Below are positions 16,886 to 28,789 of a stretch of DNA of 47,261 nucleotides, in pieces. The position numbers and the translations under genes are program-made. The stretch is from Paenibacillus terrae. GTDB taxonomy: Bacteria; Bacillota; Bacilli; Paenibacillales; Paenibacillaceae. Under the pieces are notes generated by a model. That model was not told where the DNA came from, did no database searches, and saw nothing but the letters and a program-made list of their open reading frames with translations. The number at the start of each line of letters is the position of its first letter. Within the stretch, counting starts at the first letter, position 1. The stretch lies in NCBI RefSeq assembly GCF_005217525.1, contig NZ_PNXQ01000012.1, forward strand, positions 499,936 to 547,196, given 5' to 3'.

Positions 16886-16900
16886 TCGTCCTTCCCTTAA

Positions 16901-16948
16901 AACCGCCTGGTAAACTTAATACGCGCCCCCTTTACCAGCCGGTTTTAT
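16901..16948 (+). terminator. first terminator-like hairpin after the ugp genes
   Basis: Arms 16901-16914 and 16931-16944 form a 14-bp stem with one mismatch and a 16-base loop, followed by TTATAA. A second, stronger hairpin follows at once. Confidence 0.55.
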
Positions 16949-16953
16949 AAAAT

Positions 16954-16998
16954 AACAGACCGAATAAGTGACCCCCTCACTTGTTCGGTCTGTTTTTT
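16954..16998 (+). terminator. strong Rho-independent terminator after the ugp genes
   Basis: Arms 16954-16971 and 16977-16994 form an 18-bp stem with one G-U pair and a CCCCC loop, ending in six T (16993-16998). It separates the ugp genes from the TetR operon. Confidence 0.85.
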
Positions 16999-17032
16999 GT
17001 ATGTCCGCATCCTCCTGTTTTTAGAACGTCCG

Positions 17033-17051
17033 TTTAGACGGACTGTCTAAA
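17033..17051 (+). promoter_or_regulatory. palindromic operator candidate 1 for the TetR regulator
   Basis: TTTAGAC (17033-17039), a 5-base spacer, and GTCTAAA (17045-17051) form a perfect 7-bp inverted repeat upstream of the promoter of the tetR gene. Length and symmetry suit a TetR dimer. Confidence 0.5.
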
Positions 17052-17075
17052 ATTGTTTATTTTGTACATTTCCTA

Positions 17076-17105
17076 TTGCTGGATAACTAAAAGTGGGCTT
17101 ATAAT
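17076..17105 (+). promoter_or_regulatory. sigma-A promoter of the tetR-hlyD-permease operon
   Basis: TTGCTG (17076-17081), an 18-base spacer and TATAAT (17100-17105). Transcription would start near 17112, inside or next to the second palindrome. Confidence 0.65.
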
Positions 17106-17116
17106 GAATACATAAT

Positions 17117-17142
17117 TTTTGTACTGGACGGTCAGTTCAAAA
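17117..17142 (+). promoter_or_regulatory. palindromic operator candidate 2 overlapping the transcription start
   Basis: TTTTGTACTG (17117-17126), spacer GACGGT, and CAGTTCAAAA (17133-17142) form 10-bp arms with one mismatch. It lies between the -10 box and the ribosome site, a classical autorepression position. Confidence 0.55.
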
Positions 17143-17154
17143 AAAGGAGGAAAC

Positions 17155-17739
17155 ATGAAAAACCAGACGAAGGAAATTATTTTTAATGGTGCGCTCAAGG
17201 CTTTTTCCGAGCGTGGCTTCAATGAAACCAATATGGAGGAAATCGCCAAGGTATGCGGTATTGCTAAAGGGACTCTGTATTACAACTTCAAAAATAAACA
17301 AGATCTGTACATTTATATTTTGAAGATGGGGATGGAGCGCTTTGTTCAGGATATCCGTGAAGCGATGGCTCAGGTTCCTATGGATCAGGTAGAACTTAGG
17401 GTTCTTAAGCTGATCCAAGTACATATTGATTTTATTGGGAGAGAGCCAGACTTTTGCCGTCTATTGGTTAGTAAGGGATGGGTTTCGCAGGAACAGCATT
17501 TTAATATCAGGCAGGTATTGGCTGACTATTTTGATTTTATGGAAGCGGAGATTGATTCCGGTAAGCTTTACGGGAAAATTTCGAGTAAGCTGGATGCGAA
17601 AACGACGGCAAACTGCTTATTTGGTATTTACATTTTTGCACCGATGCGGTCGATGGTTTGGGGCGAAACCATGAATCTGCAGGAGGTTCGCGAAAGTATT
17701 GAAGTATTTGTATGTAACGCGCTGGGTATGCAACATTAA
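17155..17739 (+). CDS. TetR/AcrR-family transcriptional regulator
   Basis: A 194-residue DNA-binding protein. The N-terminal helix-turn-helix is typical, with NMEEIAKVCGIAKGTLYYNF and then KNKQDLY. The C-terminal ligand domain is family-specific and not recognisable. ATG 17155 has AAAAAGGAGG just upstream. It is first in an operon with an HlyD-type adaptor and an ABC-2 permease, and two palindromes flank its own promoter, so it probably represses its own export operon until a toxic ligand binds. The ligand is unknown. Confidence 0.9.
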   Translation: MKNQTKEIIFNGALKAFSERGFNETNMEEIAKVCGIAKGTLYYNFKNKQDLYIYILKMGMERFVQDIREAMAQVPMDQVELRVLKLIQVHIDFIGREPDFCRLLVSKGWVSQEQHFNIRQVLADYFDFMEAEIDSGKLYGKISSKLDAKTTANCLFGIYIFAPMRSMVWGETMNLQEVRESIEVFVCNALGMQH

Positions 17740-17762
17740 TAGACAGATGGAGTGATGAGAAC

Positions 17763-19127
17763 ATGAAAGCTAAAAAATATACGATCTATGCCGTACTTAT
17801 CGTTTTAATTGCTGTAGGAATTTATGCTTTGACTGCTTTTCAAAAGGGTGGCAGCAGCTTGTCTGCGGATGAGTCTTCTTCCATTCCGACAGCTTATGTA
17901 GAATCAGACACGCTCAATGCCAGCTTTAAGTTGGCGGGACGTATTGATCAGATGCTTGTGAATGAGGGCGACAAGGTGAAAAAAGGACAGGTGTTAGCAC
18001 ATCTGGAAAGTCGTGAGCTGGAGGACAAGGTGAAACAGGCACAGGCGGCATTGCTGGCAGCCCAGAGTAATGTGTCCAAAGCGAAGGCTGGCGTATTGCA
18101 GGCCCAAGCGGGGGTGGGGCAGGCACAGGCTACCGTGAGTGCAGCTCAGGCCAAAAAGAGCCAGGGCACCGCAGCAGTCGGCGTGACTGCACAGTCTTCA
18201 TCCAGCCAGATCGAACAGGCACAAGCGGCTTCGGCTGCCGCAAAAGCGAAGCTGGATGCCCTCAAGAGCGGCGCAAGACCGCAAGAGCTGGAGCAAGCAC
18301 AAGTGAGTGTGAAGGCTGCCAAGGAAACGCTGGATTTGACCACTAAAAATCTGGAGCGTGCCAAAAAGCTTCAAGAAGCCGGGGCAGCAACCCAAGCCTC
18401 ACTGGATCAAGCGACGCTAGACCATCAACAGGCGGAAGCCAAGTACAATTCAGCATCTCAGCAACTGAATATGGTACGCGAGGGAAGCCGCAAGGAAGAA
18501 ATTACGGCGGCTGAAGCACAATACCGTCAGGCATTGGCTGCGGTGAAGGAAGCACAGGCAGGAGCGGGCAAGGTTACTTTACAGCAGGAGGATGTCAAAG
18601 CCGCACAGGCTTCGGTAGAACAGGCGCAATCCGCTGTGAAGGCGGCGCAATCCACGGTAGAGCAGGCACAGTCGGCGGTTGCAGGTGCCAACGCACAAGT
18701 AGCTCAGGCGGAAGCTGCCCTTCAGGAAGCTCAGACCTACTTGAGCTACACCACGCTACGTGCATCTGAGGATGGCATTGTAAAATCCAAATCGCTCAGC
18801 TTGGGCGAAATGGCCAGTGCAGGCTTCCCGGTCTATACGATTGAAACTTCGACGCAGCGTTGGGCTAAATTCTATGTGCCGGAAACGTCCTTGAATGGTC
18901 TCCAGGCAGGGGACACTGTGCAAGTTAAACTGCTGTCGGGCGGCAAGGAGCTGAAAGGTAAAGTTATTTTGCTGGAATCGGCTGCCGACTTTGCTATTCA
19001 AAAACCGAGTCAAAGCTCCGGTGATAAGGATGTACGTTCCTTTGGCGTTAAAGTAGCATTGCCCGATCTTGCGGCTTCGGTTCCGACAGGCTCCACGGTT
19101 CTGTTTACAGGCAAAGGGGCGCAGTAA
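17763..19127 (+). CDS. HlyD-family membrane fusion/adaptor protein
   Basis: A 454-residue protein with one N-terminal membrane anchor (about residues 7-25). A first half-lipoyl segment (LAGRIDQMLVNEGDKVKKGQ) is followed by a very long coiled coil of about 220 residues that is extremely rich in Ala and Gln (AQA, AQS repeats). The second lipoyl half and a beta-barrel end follow (LRASEDGIVKSK, VPETSLNGLQAG). This is the YbhG/HlyD layout of adaptors for ABC exporters. It starts 23 bases after tetR and its stop is one base before the permease ATG. In a Gram-positive it would extend the exporter into the wall. Confidence 0.88.
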   Translation: MKAKKYTIYAVLIVLIAVGIYALTAFQKGGSSLSADESSSIPTAYVESDTLNASFKLAGRIDQMLVNEGDKVKKGQVLAHLESRELEDKVKQAQAALLAAQSNVSKAKAGVLQAQAGVGQAQATVSAAQAKKSQGTAAVGVTAQSSSSQIEQAQAASAAAKAKLDALKSGARPQELEQAQVSVKAAKETLDLTTKNLERAKKLQEAGAATQASLDQATLDHQQAEAKYNSASQQLNMVREGSRKEEITAAEAQYRQALAAVKEAQAGAGKVTLQQEDVKAAQASVEQAQSAVKAAQSTVEQAQSAVAGANAQVAQAEAALQEAQTYLSYTTLRASEDGIVKSKSLSLGEMASAGFPVYTIETSTQRWAKFYVPETSLNGLQAGDTVQVKLLSGGKELKGKVILLESAADFAIQKPSQSSGDKDVRSFGVKVALPDLAASVPTGSTVLFTGKGAQ

Positions 19128-19128
19128 T

Positions 19129-20352
19129 ATGCAGGATCAACAGGAAAGACTTCGTATCCGCGATGTGTTTCGTGAAGAATGGCTGAGCATCTTCCGGGAT
19201 CGACGCTTTATGGCTATTCTGCTGATTACGCCGATTGTGTATACCATCTTGTTCGGCTTCCTGTATTCTCATCAGCGGATTACCGAGATGCCTGTCACGG
19301 TGTATGACGGAGACAATTCGCAGCTCAGTCGTCAGATCATTCAGGCATTCGATGCGACAGATTCATTTGCCGTTACACGGCAGGCCTCCAATCAGGAGGA
19401 TGTTGTCCGTCAGGTAGAAACCGGGGAAGCCAAGGTAGGCATCGTCATTCCGGACAATTTTACCACCCGGCTTAAGCATGGGGAGAACCCGCCTGTGCTG
19501 ACCCTGATAGACGGCAGTAACATGATGTATTCCAACAGCGCAAGCCGGATCGCAAATCAGGTCATCAGTAGCGTGAGCGCCGGGGTTTCGGTCAATTCCA
19601 TGAAGCAAAAGGGAATGAACGCTGATCAGGCGGCGTCAACGCTGAGTACCATCCCGTTCCGGTCCAGAGTGCTGTTCAACCCGGTATATGATTACAAGCT
19701 ATTCATGCCTCTCGGGGTCATTTCTGCGGCTCTCCAGCAGTGTTTGCTGCTCGGTATTGCTTTGTCCTGTACGCGGGATAAGGAGGCAGGGACTTGGGGG
19801 AGATTTGCCGCATGGAAAAATACCCCTTGGCGACTCGCTATTGCCAAGCTGACACCGTATTATGTGGCGGGAGCTTTCAATGTGCTGACTGTATTCAGTA
19901 TTAGCGCCCTAAGCTTTGATATTCCGTTCAGGGGGCAGGTGCTGCCGCTGATTCTGGTGTCGCTGGCCTTTAACTTTGCCTTGTGCGGTTTAGGGTTCCT
20001 GTTCAGTCTCTTTTCCAAGACCAGAGTGGATGCGACCCAGACCCTCATGCTGATTGCCGTTCCTTCCTTTATGCTGTCAGGCTACACGTGGCCGCTGGAA
20101 GCGATGCCCGGCTTCTTGCGGGGGGTTGCCGAAATATTGCCACTGACGTATTTTCTGGATGCTGTACGGAATATCACCCTCAAAGGACTGGATATCACGT
20201 TCGTCTTCAAGGATACGATTGCTTTGGGCGTAATAGGCTGTGTGAGTCTGCTGGTGTCCTTCGCAATCTATCCGCTATTCTTTAGACAGCGTCAGACGGC
20301 AGACCAACATAATGATGTATCTTCTCAAGAGGGAGTTACACTAAAAGGATAA
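19129..20352 (+). CDS. ABC-2 type exporter permease (YbhS/YbhR-like)
   Basis: A 407-residue membrane protein. It has an N-terminal membrane segment (FMAILLITPIVYTILFGFLYS), a large extracytoplasmic domain (about residues 50-180) and about five C-terminal membrane segments, as in ABC2_membrane_3 permeases. ATG 19129 follows AAAGGGG and lies one base after the adaptor stop. It should export a drug or lipid with the HlyD protein. Related systems have a dedicated ATPase and often two permeases; none is found here, so the energy source must be encoded elsewhere or the set is incomplete. Confidence 0.87.
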   Translation: MQDQQERLRIRDVFREEWLSIFRDRRFMAILLITPIVYTILFGFLYSHQRITEMPVTVYDGDNSQLSRQIIQAFDATDSFAVTRQASNQEDVVRQVETGEAKVGIVIPDNFTTRLKHGENPPVLTLIDGSNMMYSNSASRIANQVISSVSAGVSVNSMKQKGMNADQAASTLSTIPFRSRVLFNPVYDYKLFMPLGVISAALQQCLLLGIALSCTRDKEAGTWGRFAAWKNTPWRLAIAKLTPYYVAGAFNVLTVFSISALSFDIPFRGQVLPLILVSLAFNFALCGLGFLFSLFSKTRVDATQTLMLIAVPSFMLSGYTWPLEAMPGFLRGVAEILPLTYFLDAVRNITLKGLDITFVFKDTIALGVIGCVSLLVSFAIYPLFFRQRQTADQHNDVSSQEGVTLKG

Positions 20353-20381
20353 AAGGCTAAGAGTAACTTAATACGCATATT

Positions 20382-20425
20382 AAAAAGCAGATCAGGTTTT
20401 TTACTCCTGATCTGCTTTTTGTTTT
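20382..20425 (+). terminator. terminator after the ABC-2 permease
   Basis: Arms 20382-20396 and 20406-20420 make a perfect 15-bp stem with a 9-base loop, followed by T-runs. The A/T-rich base makes it bidirectional, so it may also end the - strand glycine betaine operon. Confidence 0.85.
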
Positions 20426-20434
20426 TAAGTGCTA

Positions 20435-20588
20435 TATCGTATTAGCCTAATTTGTGTTTCAATACATATTTCAATACATTCGTACTGGCAGGCGCATCCT
20501 GTTTCAAGCCTTTGCGGGCAATCGTATGAATTTCTTTCTTATCACCAAGCAGCCCCTGAGCTTTTAGCAGCCTCCAGTCAGACAAGTC
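20435..20588 (-). pseudogene. decayed remnant of a second glycine betaine-binding domain
   Basis: Reading on the - strand straight through the TAA stop at 20589, the same frame stays open for 48 codons up to a TAA. It spells three pieces that match the intact domain upstream: DLSDWRL (intact: NLSDWKL), [15 protein letters not shown] (intact: [15 protein letters not shown]) and ASTNVLKYVLKHKLG (intact: [15 protein letters not shown]). Sequence between the pieces is missing. This is a tandem OpuAC-like domain reduced by internal deletions and cut from the gene by a stop codon. Confidence 0.8.
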
Positions 20589-23667
<3,079 letters not shown>

Positions 23668-23777
23668 ACATACACCTCTTCTTTCTATACTTTGCTTGGT
23701 ATTAACCCCATATTGCATTAAGGATCGAGTATAAAAATCAATATTTTGAACATCCTGAACGGTTAATGACAAAATTA

Positions 23778-23807
23778 ATTGTAACAGAAGCATTGCTTAC
23801 ATTTCAA
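23778..23807 (-). promoter_or_regulatory. opuAA: sigma-A promoter of the opuA operon
   Basis: On the - strand TTGAAA (23807-23802), an 18-base spacer and TACAAT (23783-23778). It leaves a leader of about 100 bases before opuAA. Confidence 0.6.
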
Positions 23808-23810
23808 ACA

Positions 23811-23847
23811 AAAAAACTGTTCGTAAAGTACGTACGGAAAAAACTGT
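23811..23847. promoter_or_regulatory. direct repeats flanking a GTACGTAC palindrome, possible GbsR-type operator
   Basis: AAAAAACTGT occurs at 23811-23820 and again at 23838-23847, 27 bases apart, with the palindrome GTACGTAC at 23828-23835 between them. This lies just upstream of the opuA -35 box in the region shared with the divergent gbsR-like gene, where an operator is expected. Confidence 0.4.
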
Positions 23848-24183
23848 ACATACTTTCCTTTCATATGCTCCTTCGTTCTTTAGAATGCTCAAACAACCGA
23901 AACTTTACAACCGATAGCTCTTTTTTTAAAATAGACAATGAAATATAACCATAAGCAAAAGATTTATGTATATCCATAATTTTAAAAGTTTACTATCATT
24001 AGCAATTTTGCGAATTATGATTTTGAACGACCCATGCTGTTGTAATATAGACAGAAGCATTGTTCTTGAAACATTTCATTTTCAATTGAAAGATTTCATG
24101 CGTTGCGTCAAAGCCAACGGTTACGGGTAAAAGTCGTTCATACATTTTTAGGAGAATTGCTCTAAAATTAGGGGGTTGCAAGC
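23848..24183. other. rest of the divergent opuA/gbsR intergenic region
   Basis: A/T-rich noncoding DNA upstream of the gbsR-like gene. I see no convincing -35/-10 pair for the + strand, no RNA gene and no reading frame with a ribosome site. AGGGGG near 24170 serves the gbsR-like start. Confidence 0.5.
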
Positions 24184-24747
24184 ATGAGCTTGTACCAGTT
24201 AGGTGATGAGCAGCAGGCTTCGCTGCAAAAAATTCGCAAACGTGTCATAGAAGCTATAGGTAAAAATATGGACTTGTATGGGATCACCTTGTCAGCGGGG
24301 CATTTGTACGGTTTGCTTTTTTTTGCGGATAAACCGATGACGCTGGACGAAATGGGCCGTGAAATGGAAATGAGCAAAACGAGCATGAGTACCGGTGTCC
24401 GAACGTTGTTGGATCTGAAAATGGTCAACAAGGTGTGGGGCAAAGGCTCGCGTAAGGATTTGTATGAAGTGGAATATGACTGGCATCAAACGTTCACAGA
24501 TTTCTTTGCTATTAAATGGAGAAAAGCGGTTGAAACGAATTTGCTGGTGCTGCGCAAGGCCATTGAGGAGCTGGACAGATTGCTGGAGCAGGGCGGGGAA
24601 TATGAGGAGTTTAAGGCTGTTCTCCAGCAGGATCGTTTGAAAATGAAGCAGGCTGTTGCCTATTACAAGTGGCTGGACCGACTGATTGATTCGATGGAAA
24701 ACGAAGAAATATATAAGCTGATCCCGAAGGAAGAGGTTCGTGATTAA
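24184..24747 (+). CDS. GbsR/OpuAR-type MarR-family repressor
   Basis: A 187-residue winged-helix regulator of the GbsR group. The N-terminal helix LQKIRKRVIEAIGKNMDLYG and the DNA-binding stretch MTLDEMGREMEMSKTSMSTGVRTLL are characteristic, and the aromatic residues of the linker region are present. GbsR-type proteins repress choline or betaine uptake and synthesis genes and respond to choline. Divergence from opuAA points to control of opuA. The ATG has AGGGGG upstream and a terminator follows the gene. Confidence 0.85.
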   Translation: MSLYQLGDEQQASLQKIRKRVIEAIGKNMDLYGITLSAGHLYGLLFFADKPMTLDEMGREMEMSKTSMSTGVRTLLDLKMVNKVWGKGSRKDLYEVEYDWHQTFTDFFAIKWRKAVETNLLVLRKAIEELDRLLEQGGEYEEFKAVLQQDRLKMKQAVAYYKWLDRLIDSMENEEIYKLIPKEEVRD

Positions 24748-24771
24748 TCGCTTATCCTCTTTTCTTTCCAT

Positions 24772-24811
24772 AAAAATGCCGGAGCGTAAAAAGCGTTCCC
24801 GGCGTTTTTTT
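24772..24811 (+). terminator. terminator after the gbsR-like gene
   Basis: Arms 24772-24782 and 24799-24809 form an 11-bp stem with one G-U pair, and a T-run covers 24805-24811. Confidence 0.75.
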
Positions 24812-24851
24812 GTGTTTGGCTTTGTAAACTTTGGATCTGTTTTGTTCGATT

Positions 24852-24880
24852 TTGGTTTGGCCCTGCACAAAGGGTATAAT
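24852..24880 (+). promoter_or_regulatory. sigma-A promoter of the carboxylesterase gene
   Basis: TTGGTT (24852-24857), a 17-base spacer and a perfect TATAAT (24875-24880). It is followed closely by AAAGGAGG at 24887-24894 and the ATG at 24903, so the leader is short. Confidence 0.65.
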
Positions 24881-24902
24881 AGAGTAAAAGGAGGCTACAT
24901 AT

Positions 24903-26390
24903 ATGGAGAGGGAGAGTATTACAGTACATACCCGCCTGGGTCAGCTTCGTGGAGAAACGGTGAATGGATATCATGTATGGAAAGGCATCCCATATGCACA
25001 GCCTCCTGTGGGAAAACTGCGTTTTCACGCGCCTCAGCCTTTGAGGCCTTGGGAAGAGGTACGGGATGCGACAAGCTTTGGGCCGATCTGTCCGCAGCCT
25101 AAGCCATCTGCTGAGAGTATGACCGGGAATCTGGTTGAACCGCCTGAGCAGTCGGAGGATTGCTTGTACCTGAACGTCTGGACGCCTGCTTCGGAGGCAC
25201 CTGCAAAGGGACGACCCGTGATGGTGTGGATTCACGGCGGAGCCTTTGTAACCGGGTCGGGAATTATTCCATTATATGATGGGGCACGGATGGCGGAAAA
25301 TGGCGATGTTGTCGTCGTTACGCTCAATTATCGACTCGGGCCGTTGGGCTTTTTGCACCTGACTCCACGGGGAGGCGGACTGACCTCTAATGCGGGGCTG
25401 CTGGATCAGATTGCTGCTTTGGAATGGGTCAGGGACCATATCGCCGCATTTGGCGGTAACCCGAACGAGGTGACGGTGTTCGGTGAATCAGCGGGAGCTA
25501 TGAGCATTGCTGCGTTATTGGCTATGCCGGCCGCAGAGGGCCTGTTCCAGCGTGCTATTTTACAGAGCGGAGCATCGCAGGTGCTGCCGACTTCACAGGC
25601 GGAGCAAGTCACGGCTGCATATCTCCAGCAGTTGGGGGTGGACACCCTGCATCCGGAACGATTGTTTACACTGCCGACGGAGGCGCTCATGCTTGCCATG
25701 GCCAAGACGCATGAAATGATCGGCCCGGGACTGGCAATGCTCTATCAACCTGTTGTGGACGGGGTGACCTTGCCTGACGTACCTTTATCTGCGATTGCCA
25801 AAGGATCAGCTAAGCAGGTATCCGTTCTGATCGGAACCAATTTGCACGAGGGTGCCTACTTTATTCGCAAGGAATCCCATCTGATGAACAAGTCAATGGC
25901 GAGTCAGGCATTGGAAATGATGACGGGCATGCCAGATGTTGGCGAGTTGATGGAACCTTTTCCTGTTACGATTGAGGGGCAAGCGCAGATGCTGACCGAT
26001 CTGTTTTTCTGGCGGCCTGCGCTGGCCCTGGCGGTTGCACAAGCCGTGTATGCCCCGGTGTGGATGTACCGTTTTGACTGGACGCTGCCGGGGCATTCTG
26101 TATTCGGACAAGCGGTTCATGGCGCGGAAATTGCATTTGTTTTTGATAATCTGGAGCTGCTGGGCAAGCTCGGATTAGACGTTCATTCGCCTATGCGGAC
26201 ACTGGCTCACAATATGCAGCAGGCATGGGTTGCTTTTGCACGGGATGGAAAGCCTGTGCTGCCGGAAGAGGAGTGGCCCATGTACGACAGGGAAACGCGG
26301 GCTACGGCCATTTTTTATCAGGACATCTCGGTGCAGCATGACCCGAAAGGGGAAAGACGCCGTCGGTTGACCGGACAAATGAGCATCTGA
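24903..26390 (+). CDS. pnbA: type B carboxylesterase (para-nitrobenzyl esterase-like)
   Basis: A 495-residue alpha/beta-hydrolase, close to the 489 residues of B. subtilis PnbA. It has the N-terminal YAQPPVGKLRF block, the oxyanion segment WIHGGAFVTGS and the nucleophile elbow FGESAGAMS with Ser196. Glu316 (NLHEGAYF) and His406 (HGAEIAFVF) complete the triad. No signal peptide is seen, so it should be cytosolic. It hydrolyses small carboxylic esters; the natural substrate is unknown. It has its own promoter and a shared terminator downstream. Confidence 0.9.
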   Translation: MERESITVHTRLGQLRGETVNGYHVWKGIPYAQPPVGKLRFHAPQPLRPWEEVRDATSFGPICPQPKPSAESMTGNLVEPPEQSEDCLYLNVWTPASEAPAKGRPVMVWIHGGAFVTGSGIIPLYDGARMAENGDVVVVTLNYRLGPLGFLHLTPRGGGLTSNAGLLDQIAALEWVRDHIAAFGGNPNEVTVFGESAGAMSIAALLAMPAAEGLFQRAILQSGASQVLPTSQAEQVTAAYLQQLGVDTLHPERLFTLPTEALMLAMAKTHEMIGPGLAMLYQPVVDGVTLPDVPLSAIAKGSAKQVSVLIGTNLHEGAYFIRKESHLMNKSMASQALEMMTGMPDVGELMEPFPVTIEGQAQMLTDLFFWRPALALAVAQAVYAPVWMYRFDWTLPGHSVFGQAVHGAEIAFVFDNLELLGKLGLDVHSPMRTLAHNMQQAWVAFARDGKPVLPEEEWPMYDRETRATAIFYQDISVQHDPKGERRRRLTGQMSI

Positions 26391-26433
26391 GCCAAGGACA
26401 AGGATTGGGATACCACCCAACAGCTAACATACT

Positions 26434-26476
26434 AAAAGCCTTCGCCCGTATTTTTGTATACGGACGAAGGCCTTTT
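26434..26476. terminator. bidirectional terminator between pnbA and the chemotaxis receptor
   Basis: A long hairpin (AAAAGCCTTCG...CGAAGGCCTTTTT, with one bulge) lies between the convergent genes, with T-rich tails in both directions. Confidence 0.75.
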
Positions 26477-26508
26477 TAGACTGAACAGATACAGATGTAT
26501 CGCAGGAA

Positions 26509-28551
26509 CTAAATCTTGAAACGCTTCACCAGCTCTTGCAAATCCTGCGCCATATTGGACAGCTCCTGAGAGGAAGAAGCGATTTCTTCCATCGCCGCCA
26601 TTTGCTCCTGTACGGCTGCGGAAGTCGTCTGTGAGCTATCCGCCGAATTGCGGGACAGGCTTGCCAGATGGGTAACAGTTGCCGAAACTTCCTCTGTACT
26701 GGCCGAAATTTGTTCAGCGGCTGCGGACACGCTTTGGATCTGTTCCACAATATGAGATGTGGAGCGTTCAATATTCGTGAAGGCACCTTCTGCATCTTGG
26801 CTAATACGCAGCCCCTCACCCACCTGGTTACGGACATTACCGTTCATCGTAGCCGTGGAGCGCTGGATCAAATCCAGCATCTGTGTAATGATCTGGCTGA
26901 TGGAATCTGCGCTTTCCTTGGATTGCTCCGACAGCTTACGGACCTCCACGGCTACCACAGCGAATCCACGCCCGGCTTCGCCTGCTCTGGAGGCTTCAAT
27001 CGACGCGTTCAGCGACAGCAGGTTGGTCTGCTTGGCAATGGCAGCAATCGCGCTATTCATCTGCTTCGCATCGTCAGAGAGCTGTGACAGCTCATCCATC
27101 AGGCTGGCGGTTTGGGTCACAGCTTCCAGAATACGGTCCATCTGTGTGCGTACGCTGCCGATCATTTGGCTGCCTTTGGCTACGTCATGCTCAGTCTGTC
27201 CTGCCGAATCTACAATGGAGCTTGCCGATTCCGCAATGGTGCTGACACCCTTGGCCATTTCCTCAACGGCATTGGCTGTTTGTTCGGATGCCTCTGCACT
27301 GGTGGTCGCATTTTCTGCGGATTCCATAACTGTTTCCGCTACATGCTGCACGGATTCCGTCGTTTGCTCTGTACTTTCCTTAATCATCAGAGAAGAGGAT
27401 GCGAGTCGTGATGACGTCTGGTTGACCTCGGAAACCATCGTATGCAGTGCATGTGTCATCTGGTCAAAATTTTGCGCCAGCTCACTGAATTCATCCTTGC
27501 CGGACAGATTGACCCGTGCGGTGAGGTTACCGTCACGGACGATACGTGTTCCTGCTTGGAGCTTTCGCAGCGGGATCAGGAAAGAGCGAATCATCAGGAT
27601 AATAACAACAGCAGCAGCCAGCACGGATATAGCGATAACGATCAGGCTTTGTTTCAAAATGGGAGCTACCGAATCGCTAAAATCCTCCTGATCTGCCAAG
27701 GCGATAATGTTCCATCCCGTGAGAGGATCAACAAGTGTAAATGCTTGCATATCTCTGTTCATAAATCGAATTTCTTTCGTTGCGGATGCTAATTGAACTT
27801 CCCCTTCTTTTAGCTTGTTAATAACGGGGAGTCCCTCAATGGAGTCTCCCGGTTTTTTTCCCGTATTCTTAAAAGCTACTCCTGCACCCGTTACAACTGT
27901 ACTGTTCTCATCAACCACAAACAGTCCGCCACGATTGCCGATCGTAATATTTTTTAAGCTTTGGCTTAGTCTTTCCAGACTCAAGTTCATTGCTATAGCT
28001 CCTTGACCATCTGGTAAGGTTCTGGACAGCATGACCACTAAATTACCTGAGGAAACACTGACTGCCGGATTGTTAATGTAAGTTTCCCCTTTTAACTTCA
28101 TCGCATTTGTATACCATTGTTGATCACGGGGATCATAATCCGTTGATTCTTTCTTTGGTGAACGGACATATTCCCCTTTGGTATTACCGAGAATTACCGT
28201 ATCCAGCTCAGGATGAGCTTTCAGGATCACATCAAATTTAGCCTGAATTTCTTCATTCTTGGAGATCAGGGTATTGGATTGAACTTCAGTAGTTAATACT
28301 TCTAAATCTTTTATTAAAGGTGTTACATATTGATTAATGTTGCTGCGAAATAAAAACAGGTTAAAATCAATTGAACTTGCCATTTGCTGGCGAAGCTGTG
28401 TTTCGGCACTCTGATACGAAAAGTACCCAATTAGAATACTTGGAATCAATAGGACTGCCAAAAAAGATACAATCAATTTTGTCCGCATTAAATAAAACTG
28501 TTCGAGAAGCCTGCTCCACCATGGAACTGTTTGTTTTGCTTTATTAGTCAT
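26509..28551 (-). CDS. methyl-accepting chemotaxis protein
   Basis: A 680-residue transducer. The first membrane helix ([21 protein letters not shown]) is followed by an extracytoplasmic dCache-like sensor domain of about 250 residues, with a Cache-like [12 protein letters not shown] segment. The second helix ([19 protein letters not shown]), a HAMP domain and the long coiled-coil signalling domain follow. The signalling hairpin [18 protein letters not shown] is intact. ATG 28551 has GAGGAG upstream; the ORF start 30 bases earlier lacks a site. The ligand is unknown; dCache receptors often sense amino acids or organic acids. It stands alone, with a possible motility sigma promoter. Confidence 0.92.
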   Translation of the reverse strand: MTNKAKQTVPWWSRLLEQFYLMRTKLIVSFLAVLLIPSILIGYFSYQSAETQLRQQMASSIDFNLFLFRSNINQYVTPLIKDLEVLTTEVQSNTLISKNEEIQAKFDVILKAHPELDTVILGNTKGEYVRSPKKESTDYDPRDQQWYTNAMKLKGETYINNPAVSVSSGNLVVMLSRTLPDGQGAIAMNLSLERLSQSLKNITIGNRGGLFVVDENSTVVTGAGVAFKNTGKKPGDSIEGLPVINKLKEGEVQLASATKEIRFMNRDMQAFTLVDPLTGWNIIALADQEDFSDSVAPILKQSLIVIAISVLAAAVVIILMIRSFLIPLRKLQAGTRIVRDGNLTARVNLSGKDEFSELAQNFDQMTHALHTMVSEVNQTSSRLASSSLMIKESTEQTTESVQHVAETVMESAENATTSAEASEQTANAVEEMAKGVSTIAESASSIVDSAGQTEHDVAKGSQMIGSVRTQMDRILEAVTQTASLMDELSQLSDDAKQMNSAIAAIAKQTNLLSLNASIEASRAGEAGRGFAVVAVEVRKLSEQSKESADSISQIITQMLDLIQRSTATMNGNVRNQVGEGLRISQDAEGAFTNIERSTSHIVEQIQSVSAAAEQISASTEEVSATVTHLASLSRNSADSSQTTSAAVQEQMAAMEEIASSSQELSNMAQDLQELVKRFKI

Positions 28552-28591
28552 AGTTGTTACTCCTCTGTGTCTAATGATCACTACATTGTTT

Positions 28592-28617
28592 TATTCGACA
28601 AAAAACGATAAATTTTA
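28592..28617 (-). promoter_or_regulatory. possible sigma-D (motility) promoter of the chemotaxis receptor
   Basis: On the - strand TAAA (28617-28614), 14 bases, then GTCGAATA (28599-28592), compared with the known TAAA-N15-GCCGATAT pattern. About half of the second box matches. The location about 40 bases before the ATG fits. Confidence 0.35.
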
Positions 28618-28716
28618 TAGATGTAATCTCTGGGAAACGAGGAATAGTTGCATGTTTAGGACGTTTTTATCTAAAAATAGTTCTAAAGTAGTATATTGAA
28701 TATTAATACTTATACA

Positions 28717-28762
28717 TAAAAAGCCAAATCGGAGATGCAAAAGCATCTTCTCGATTTGGCTT
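28717..28762 (-). terminator. terminator of the EamA transporter gene
   Basis: AAGCCAAATCG (28721-28731) pairs with the CGATTTGGCTT near 28752-28762, with an inner GATGC/GCATC stem. On the - strand it ends in TTTTTATG. Confidence 0.75.
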
Positions 28763-28789
28763 GGGTGAGGGATAAAATGGACATTGAAC

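Noticed and set aside
26759..27691. 310-codon open frame on the + strand inside the chemotaxis receptor gene
   Set aside because: Antisense shadow of the signalling domain with Ser/Ala-biased low-complexity content and no known motif.
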